Source of the DNA: Carettochelys insculpta
Lineage: Eukaryota > Chordata > Testudines > Carettochelyidae
Assembly: GCF_033958435.1 (NCBI RefSeq)
Contig: NC_134150.1
Location: forward strand, 35,769,501-35,833,500
DNA length: 64,000 bases
Direction: 5' to 3'
The translations under genes were made by a program, and so were the position numbers. Shown one piece after another: positions 57,311-64,000 of the stretch (positions within the stretch are counted from its first letter, which is position 1; every line of letters begins with the position of its first letter). The notes beneath the pieces were generated by a model, which was not told the origin of the DNA, did no database searches, and saw only the letters and a list, made by a program, of their open reading frames with translations.

Positions 57311-57990
57311 TAGTTGGCTAAATCAACGTGTCAGCCCTCCTTCGTGGGGCTGTGGGCCTAGTGGCCAGAGTCACTATGGCTGCCCTCCAGTGCTGCATAA
57401 TTCCATGCCTTACCATGGCTGTCCCCATATTTGGAGCTGTATTGCCTAGTGGCTGGGAGGCACAGGGGCAGTGGACTGCCACTGCATGATGGGTGGCAGC
57501 CATGATGTGGGGCTCAGGCCATTCCTGCTCCACCAAGTCCCAATCCAAGTCCTTGATAGTGGTGAATGGATTTACCATTAGGTCAGTGGGGATACATCTG
57601 AAGCACACCACCTTTGTCCCAGTTCCACTAGCTAACTTCCCACCCCATCTCCCAGCGTTGCTGCTCACAGATTTCCTGGGACTCTGGGATCACCAGCTTG
57701 TAAAGCTACCTATGACTCCATTTCCTCTTCGACTTCTGTGGGCAACTGGGTAACACATGGGCCTCAGTGCGTCTGGCCTGTGGGGTCTGGAGGTTTGGCA
57801 GCTCCGGGCAAGGACTCTGCCATGTGCATTCTTCTTCCTCAGCAGCTAGGGCTGATGGAGCTAGACTGCTCCCTTTGATACTGAGGCTCCAGTTGACGCA
57901 TGCCCAGCAGTGGTGAGGGAACGTAGCTTCCTCTGCCTACAATAAAGGGCTAACCACTTCTTGGCTCACAGGGGGCTAGTACACCCCATC
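57311..57990. repeat. unclassified GC-rich segment, possibly repeat-derived
   Basis: The composition changes sharply at about 57310. The start 'tagcttagttggctaaatca' looks tRNA-like, and the end carries 'ctacaataaagggctaacca' (a polyadenylation word) before the composition drops. A retroelement LTR or pseudogene is possible, but no paired copy or protein was seen. Confidence 0.3.
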
Positions 57991-59504
57991 ACAACCCTTC
58001 AAATACACTGATCTTACACCATGGTCTGTGCAGAGGGGCAGATCCACTCAACTGTTTTTCTGCATTCATGCCATATGAATCAAAGTCCACAGATGACACT
58101 TACCATTTTCTTTACTATCTGGCCAATGTGTGCCTGAAAGCTCTCTCCCCATATGGCTCTCACAGCAGTATCTCTCCATTGAATGCAATGGATTTATTTC
58201 CTACTTACCCCGGTGTTTGTGAAATCAGACCTGGACAATTAAGAATTTATCCTCCAACTTTTTGTGTGATTCAGTGCCTTGCATTCAGAATTCATAAAAT
58301 GATTATTACTGCTGCAGACACATCACAGGCATTGTAATTCTGCAAGTACTGCATGTGTACAATTGGTACGTACAATCATACCCTTGTCAATATCACTCAA
58401 AATTAATCAGGCTGGTAGAAGGTTTGTCAATCAATACAGGCTCTCTGAAGAATAAACTATGGAAAGGCCTGATGTGACTTCCATGCTGGTACAAATAAGG
58501 AGTAACTCTTGAATCTGCAGGGCACAAGAAGGTTATATGAGGACATAAAGGTTTAGCATGTATTTTAAAGATACTTTGTAGGTCTAGTGCTACAAATTTT
58601 TACACTCACTAGTAATATATTTACTCACGTAGATCCACTGAAACCCATAAGATCAGTTGTACCACTCACATGGGTAAGGGTACACAAGACTCATACAGGA
58701 ATTGTTTCTTTCCAAAGCCCTTGTACATTGCAAGGGAGGAAAGCAATACCAACTGTAGCTGGATTCACAGAACCTTGATAAGACTCAAGTCCTATTAGAT
58801 CATTTGTCATATTCTTTGTGGTGGTTGAATACCATGCTGATGAGTAACAGACCAGATATCACTATAGAACTTCTAAGATTTATTTTTAAATCATTGTATT
58901 AATTCAAGGACTGATCCTGTGCTGATTAAAGTTACTAAGATCAGAACTGGGATTCTTAGAATTTTTGTGTCTCTTCCTAGAGTTACTATTCAGAACAAAG
59001 CTTTAACAGTTGCCCGTCTACTCTTTCCCATCAATCCTTTGTATGGCATTGATAAAAAATTGACATGGGTAACCTTTGTCTCCTAATCCATCTGAGGAGC
59101 ATGCTTCTATCTCATGGAGTAAGGAGACAGTGCCTGTGAGATTTAACAGAACAAATCTACTTGTATTGCGCAAATTTAAAATGACACTTATTCCTGCAGC
59201 CGTGTCACTTTGGACTGTGATCTTGGACAGCTGTCACATGCAAAACAGGGTGGATTTAGACAGCTGTTAGATACAAGCTTCTGAAGGAAATGGGAGTGGA
59301 TTATGCTCTTCCTTCAGTGTGGAACTAAGGAATAGTGTGTCTAACGTGAGTCTAAAGACAGTGCTAGTGCTGCAGTTTAGAATTAACCTTTTTGTACAAG
59401 ATAGTTTTGGGGTCCTGGCCACATTGTTGTTTGGGTGTTGACATCCTGCTCACCTCTTCTGCAATTGCAGTTTCAATCAGATACAATTTTCTTCTTACTG
59501 ATCT
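57991..59504. other. gene-free stretch with an old palindromic repeat
   Basis: About 58585-58700 holds 'tttactcacgtagatccact' and 'accactcacatgggtaaggg' in mirrored order around a short centre, typical of the amniote 'actcacgtgagtaa' hairpin repeats. The rest is featureless. Confidence 0.35.
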
Positions 59505-60005
59505 AGTAAGATGAGGGGAAGGAGTAGAGATAATATATTTTGATTGTAGTAAGGCTTTTGATACATTTCTGCATGACATTCTTGTAAACAGACTAGGAAG
59601 ATATGATTTAGAGGATATTACCATCAGAAGGGTGCAATACTAGTCAACCGACTGCACCACAAGAGTAGTTATAAATGTTTGATGGGTAAACTGTGAAGGC
59701 ACATGTAGTAGGGTCCTGGAGGGGTCAGTCCTGGGCCTGATACTATTCAACATTTTCATTAATAATTTTGATAATGGAGTAGAGAATAGTATACGCTTAC
59801 AAAAGTTGCAGACACAGAATTCAAAATGACCTAGACAAATTGGAGAATTGGGCTGATAATTGACAAGATGAATTTAAGTAAAGACAAGTGCCAAGTACTA
59901 CACTCTGGAAGGAAAAAAAATCAAATGCATAAATAGAAAATAGAAAATAATTGTCTAAGCTGTAGTGCTGCTGACAAGGACCTTGGGTTTTAGTGGATCA
60001 TAAAC
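59505..60005 (+). pseudogene. CR1-like LINE reverse transcriptase remnant
   Basis: On +: 'VEIIYFDCSKAFDTFLHDIL' then 'VNRLGRYDLEDITIRR' (RT palm, from about 59525), 'GSVLGLILFNIFINNF' (about 59722) and, after the lost FADD box, 'LDKLENWADN'-like and 'MNLSKDKCQVLHSGR' (about 59868-59910) and 'LGF*WIIN' thumb sequence. Frameshifts throughout. The order is that of CR1/L3-type RTs. It abuts the left end of E3. Confidence 0.75.
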
Positions 60006-60460
60006 TAAGGCTGCATCTACACTACGAGATAAATTTGATATACAATAAAATTGAATACTCAATCTTGATATCATGAATTCGAAAAAAGTGTCCACAAAGC
60101 TTCTTGAAATTCGACCCACCTTTTGTCTGTGTCGAATGTCTGCATCTCTATTGCCCTATGAAAGTTTGACAGGATGAGCACTGCATTGTGGGTACCTATC
60201 CCACAGTGCCCTAGCCCTGGTTGTTTGTGAGTGTTTCATGTTGGAATCCCAGAATTCCAGACACTATCCCATAATTCACTGCATCAGTAACTGCATGAAA
60301 AAAGAACTGGAGATCACGCTATTTCCTGCCGCAGCATTCCAGCGCAAGCATAGATCCACGAGTGCCCCAAATCATAACACAGATCGTTTCAGCAACCACA
60401 GCAGCTGTCACACAATTTGTCCTTCAATTCCAAAGCTCGATGGTGCTCATCTATCTTAGT

Positions 60461-60492
60461 GGTGCTGCTGCTGCTGCTGATGATGAGGAGGA
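60461..60492. repeat. (GCT)n/(GAT)n microsatellite
   Basis: gtgctgctgctgctgctgat followed by gatgagga upstream of the E3 transposase. It may have encoded an acidic or alanine-rich leader, but the frame is uncertain. Confidence 0.5.
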
Positions 60493-60599
60493 TGGTGTTT
60501 TGGAACCGCAATTGTGCCAGCTACAGACCAAGAACACCAAGCTGGTGGCTGCCATGACTGCATTGATGACAGTGGAGAGGTGTTTTTGGACTTGAGAGA

Positions 60600-61482
60600 C
60601 CAGCACACAATGGTGGGATCACACTGTTTTGGAGTCCTGGGATGACCAGCCGTGGGTGCAGAACTTTAGCATGCACAAGTCCACCTTTATGGAACTTTGT
60701 GATGCACTGGCGCCCTCCCTGAAGCACAGCAGCAGCAAAATGAGGCAGGCTTTAATGGTACAGAAGTGAGTGGCAATTGCACTGTGGAAGTTTGCAACCC
60801 CCGACAGTTACTGGTCAGTGACAAATCAATTCAGGGGGGCAGATCTACAGTGGGGTCCATGGTGATGGAGGTGGCTCATGCAATCTGTTGGCATCTCCTC
60901 AGGAAGACTGCGACCCTGGGAGATGTACAGGCCATAGTGGTTTTTGCTGCCCAGGGTTTTACTAACTGCAGTGGGGCAATAGATGGTTCACACACCTTCA
61001 TCATGGGCCTGATCCACCTGGCACTAGAATACATTAATTGAAAAGGGTACTGTTCCATGGTTATGCGGGGGTTGGTAGATCACAAAGGTCATTCTACTTA
61101 TATCAACAATGACTGGTCAGGGAGGGTTCATGATACATGCATATTCTGAAATTCGGGACTGTACCGAAAGCTCCTGGATGGGACTTTTTTCCCTGATCAG
61201 AAAATCAAGATTAGTGATGTGGAGATGCCTATTGTTATATTGGGTGACCCTGCTTACCCTCTGCTTAACTGCTTGATGAAACCCTACACAGGAGCCCTGA
61301 ACCCCAGCAAGAAAAACTTTAATTACAGATTGAACAAGTGTGGAATGATCATGGAATGCACCTTTGGATGTTTGAAAGCAAGGTTCAGATATTTATTGAC
61401 CCGTTTGGATGTTGCTGAAGCTAATGTCCCCACAGTTATTACAGCATGCACTATTTTGCACAACATATGTAGATCAAGGTAG
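60600..61482 (+). pseudogene. HARBI1-like transposase with intact DD35E triad
   Basis: In one frame up to about 60830: 'WDDQPWVQNFSMHKSTFMEL' and 'VAIALWKFATPDSYWSVTNQF'. After a +1 slip: 'GGRSTVGSMVMEVAHAICWH', 'FTNCSGAIDGSHTFIM' (first Asp), 'YCSMVMRGLVDHKGHSTYIN', 'WSGRVHDTCIF', 'VILGDPAYPLLNCLMKPYTG' (second Asp), 'GMIMECTFGCLKARFRYLL' (Glu, 35 residues after the second Asp) and 'ILHNICRSR'. Two TGA codons interrupt the frame (61039-61041 and 61147-61149). No intron is present at the boundary used in E1, E2 and E4. It is dead by stops, but the least damaged catalytic core here. Confidence 0.88.
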
Positions 61483-61652
61483 GGGAGATTTCCACCTATA
61501 TGGCATTCTGAAACAGAGGTAATAGGCAGGGCTTATTTGCAGCCAGCCAACCACTTAAAGGACCCCTCCCAACACACCCACCCTGCACATGCTCAGGACT
61601 TCCAGGCTGCAGACAGCAGCAGAGCACATGCTGGGGAGAAGAGCTGCACACC

Positions 61653-62945
61653 ATGCCCGCTGTCACCCTCTCTGAGGACGAGGTCCTTTCCACCCTGGCC
61701 AGCTTGCTGGCCATGCCGGTTGCCCTCCTCTTCCAGCGGCACAGCTGGGTCACCTGCATGGGACCTAGCCTGCAGGCCCTGGCCATGGCACTGCTGCCCC
61801 TCCCCTGGGCTCCCCCAGTCTGGCACCGGTGGGCCTTTACCGCCAGCACCGAGTGGTGGGAGCAGCTGGTGCTGGAGGACTGGGATGATGAGCGGTGGCT
61901 GAGTACCTTTCGGATGACCCGCCAGACATTCGAAGACCTCTGCCACTGGCTCTCCCCAGTCCTCCAGCACTGGGACACCTAGCTGCAGCCAGCACTCCTG
62001 GTATGGAAGATGGTGACCATAGCACTATGGAGGCTAGCCACCCCGACAGTCCATTGGCCACCATTTTGGAGTTGGCAAGGCCACTGTCAGAGTAGTGATG
62101 ATTAAGGTAAGTCCAGCCCCCACCATGGAACTATCCTGGGCAGGGGGCCTCCTGGTTAGGCGTCTATGGACATGTCTTCCTTCCTCACCTTGAAGGTCAT
62201 CTGAGCCATCCACAGGTTGCTCCTGCCATGAGTCATGACCCTGGGGGACCTGGATGCTGCCCTTGCCAGGTTCATGGACCTGGGCTTCCCCCATTGTTTT
62301 GATGCTCTCGATGGGAGGTATGTGGTGATCCAGGCTCCAGACCACAGTGGAGGCACCTACATTAACAAGAAGGTGTACCACTCGATAGTACTCCAGGCCC
62401 GGTGGATGCGATGGGCCATTTCCTTGATGTATGCATGGGGTGGCCAGGCAGGGCCCATGACACCTAGGTATTCCGGAATTCATGGCTGAGATGCTGGATA
62501 CAGGAGGGCATTTATGTCCCCCCATGGGAGCTCCCTCTTAGGGTCATTGTGCTGCCCCCCTGCATCATGACCAATGCTGCATACCTGCTGCAGCCATGGC
62601 TCATGTGGCCCTATATTGGATGCACCACGCTGGCCCAGGACACCTTTAACGGACTATGCCAGGGGCATAGTCAAGTGTGTGTTTGGGAGGCTGAAGGGGA
62701 GGTTTCACAACCCCTCATCAGGCTGTACGTCAGCCTCCCAAATGTCCCCATGGTCATTTCTGCCTGCTGTGCCTTCCACAACCTTGTGGAGAGCTGGTGG
62801 GAGCCCTTTATCCAGGGCTGGGCTGCAGACCTGGGGGCTGGCTACAAACATCCACTTGCTGCCCCGTGTCGTGAGGCACAGATGGATGGGGTCAGGGTCC
62901 AGGAAGTCTTGTGCCAGGCCTTTGCTCAGGGCCTGCCCTGACCCT
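61653..62945 (+). pseudogene. HARBI1-like transposase of E4
   Basis: From ATG at 61653: 'MPAVTLSEDEVLSTLASLLA', then 'QLVLEDWDDERWLSTFRMTR' and 'QTFEDLCHWLSPVLQHWDT' to a TAG, with the frame continuing 'LQPALLVWKMVTIALWRLATP'. Another frame gives 'HHFGVGKATVRVVMIK' before the intron. Exon 2: 'MTLGDLDAALARFMDLGFPH' and 'CFDALDGRYVVI' (first Asp kept), 'INKKVYHSIVLQA', 'TNAAYLLQPWLMWPYIG' (second Asp is Asn), 'VKCVFGRLKGRFH' (Glu is Lys) and 'VMISACCAFHNLVES'-like end. It is catalytically dead, with several frameshifts. The intact-looking start is useful for defining the family N-terminus. Confidence 0.85.
62107..62215 (+). other. intron of E4 transposase gene (109 bp)
   Basis: Donor AAG/GTAAGT and acceptor CCACAG/GTTGCT. 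The following codons 'VAPAMS' align with 'VAHAIC' of intronless E3 and 'VTRDIN' of E1, so the position is the same as in E1 and E2. It is much shorter than theirs. Confidence 0.65.
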
Positions 62946-63119
62946 CCCAGACACACTCTGCACCATACCCCCCACACTCCCCCATCCCTCATGGTCTGCT
63001 TCTCACCCTTCTCCCACCAAACACCAGGGACATGGGGATAGGGTGGGAACCAGAAACTTTACTATTAGGGGAACAAACACTTTTGGCAAAACTAAACAGA
63101 ACAACGTGTGAAACCAGTT

Positions 63120-63950
63120 ACAGTGCATGGGGGGAACAGTCCACAGGAGGGAGGTGGGGAGACTGAACTGAGAGGCCAGGAGCTGTGTTGGCCATGGCTG
63201 CCCTAGGTCTGGAGCCCCCAGCAGGGCTTCAAGGGGGCCAGGAGCACAGGGAGATAGGTCTGGGGGGGATGCCACTGTCTCAGCCTCCACAGGGTGTTGA
63301 GGGGGCCCCTGGAGCTGGGCCAGGTGCACCTGCCTTGGCCAGCTACCACCAAGCCAGATCCATGCGGGCAGATCGTGACAGGTCTGCCATGCGCAGGGTG
63401 GCTGCCAGAGGGGTGGCTGGGGGTAGGGGCTGGGCTGGCGAGGGGGCAGGTCGTTGGGTGAGACAGGCAGCCAAGGCCTGGGCCACAAAGTCCAGGCTGC
63501 TGGCCAGCCACATCCACACATCCCACTCCATCGCCAGCGAGTTCCAGAGCACCCCAGTCACACACGCAAGACCGCCCAGTTTGTGGCTGCCTCCTCATCC
63601 CTCCAGAGTCATCTGTGGGAGGCCCTGCTGTGGCCAATGGGGTCGCCTTCCAGCCCCCTGCAGCTGCAGCCCACTCCAGTGGGCTATGATGCTTTTCTGA
63701 CGATGGACCTGTGGAGACAGAAGGGAACAGGGGGGCAGCCTGTTAGTGCTGGGTCCCAACCCTGGGGGGGCTGGGACCCCCACTCTCCTGGCCCCCACCC
63801 TGCTCCCCTGCTGCCCAATGTCCTGTGAGCCCCATGGGATCCTGGCTGCCCCAAGATTCTTGCTCGGTGAGGGTCGGGCCACATTCCCTCCCCCTCTCCC
63901 ATCCACAGGCATATGGACTGCAGGGCTGTTCAGGGCAGGGGCGGGGTGGC
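63120..63950 (-). pseudogene. probable 3' part of the E4 helper gene
   Basis: The placement, convergent on the transposase and followed by 'aatagtaaagtttctggttc' (minus strand, a weak AATAAA variant), parallels the Myb-like gene of E1. A minus frame with 'LWNSLAMEWDVWMWLASSLD' and 'FVAQALAACLTQRPAPSPAQ' (63561-63343) could be the C-terminal region. The DNA-binding domain would lie beyond 64000, so the identity is inferred from layout. Confidence 0.35.
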
Positions 63951-64000
63951 GCATCCCTGGCCCTGCAACATCCTGCTGATCCTGTACTTACCAGCCACGA

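Larger units (their letters stand above)
60009..61500 (+). mobile_element. E3: PIF/Harbinger element, second family
   Basis: The left end ggctgcatctacactacgag follows TAA (60006-60008). The subterminal DNA ('gataaatttgatatacaata', 'gaattcgaaaaaagtgtcc') differs from E1/E2, so this is a separate family. A transposase gene on + fills 60600-61482. No right TIR is found before E4 begins at about 61540, so the right end is either deleted or beyond E4. Confidence 0.75.
61540..64000 (+). mobile_element. E4: PIF/Harbinger element related to E1, open at the window end
   Basis: It starts within the E1-type leader ('acttaaaggacccctcc' at about 61553, matched in E1 on the minus strand near 19846) but lacks the first about 250 bp and its TIR. 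A transposase gene runs 61653-62945 on +. It is followed on - by what looks like the 3' part of the helper gene, whose degenerate polyadenylation word is near 63056. The convergent plan is that of E1. It lies head to tail behind E3. The right end lies outside the window. Confidence 0.75.

Noticed and set aside
60238..60459. Open frame between the E3 end and its transposase
   Set aside because: It could be leader sequence, but shows no motif. Not counted as a gene.
63003..63521. 172-codon Pro/Trp-rich frame on -
   Set aside because: Several overlapping frames exist in this GC-rich part of E4. I cannot choose this one as the helper protein.
1..64000. Host protein-coding exons or a bacterial-type gene cluster
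   Set aside because: All recognisable coding similarity is to transposons. No operon-like spacing or ribosome-binding sites, and no exon with a recognisable host domain was seen.

Overview
The window looks like non-genic (intergenic or intronic) DNA from an amniote, most likely a sauropsid and probably a turtle. The basis is the repeat content: CR1 LINEs of two subfamilies, L2 and MIR/CORE-SINE remnants, PIF/Harbinger transposons with their short derivatives, and tRNA-derived SINE-like units. The species is an inference from repeat style. I found no host protein-coding exon I could defend, no functional tRNA or rRNA gene and no CRISPR array. Every recognisable coding sequence is a decayed transposon gene.

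Layout. 1-15.8 kb: mostly unrecognised DNA carrying scattered MITEs (1.1, 9.7-10.1 and 10.15 kb), a GC-rich imperfect tandem array (3.3-3.9 kb), an L2 remnant (11.6-12.4 kb) and copies of a dispersed repeat (called R here). 15.85-20.1 kb: a full-length PIF/Harbinger transposon (E1) with TIRs and a TTA duplication. It carries a decayed Myb/SANT-like gene on + and a decayed intron-containing transposase on -. 20-35 kb: short DNA elements, CR1 tips, tRNA-derived units, and a TATA-containing repeat followed by a 49-50 bp minisatellite (31.4-32.3 kb). 35.4-37.8 kb: a CR1 interrupted by a second CR1. 39.7-41.2 kb: an L1/Tx1-like LINE broken by a CR1 fragment. 41.2-50.6 kb: a large hairpin, paired tRNA-derived units, fragments of another LINE group (43.9 and 47-48.3 kb, plus 53.4 kb further on), a ~308 bp TIR element present twice in opposite orientation, and Harbinger-like MITEs. 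50.7-52 kb: an internally deleted Harbinger (E2). 59.5-64 kb: a CR1-like RT remnant, then two Harbinger transposase genes head to tail (E3, E4). E4 runs off the window.

The Harbinger set is the most informative part. Three copies (E1, E2, E4) have an intron-like interruption at the same codon boundary of the transposase, while E3 is continuous there. E3 keeps all three catalytic acidic residues (second D to E spacing exactly 35) despite two in-frame stops. E1 has lost both aspartates (D to N), and E4 has lost the second D and the E. The convergent transposase and Myb-like genes are the two-protein arrangement known for PIF/Harbinger elements. Nothing in the window looks able to transpose on its own. 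Several stretches free of recognisable repeats and rich in homeodomain/POU-like words are listed as possible conserved regulatory elements, at low confidence because no alignment could be run.
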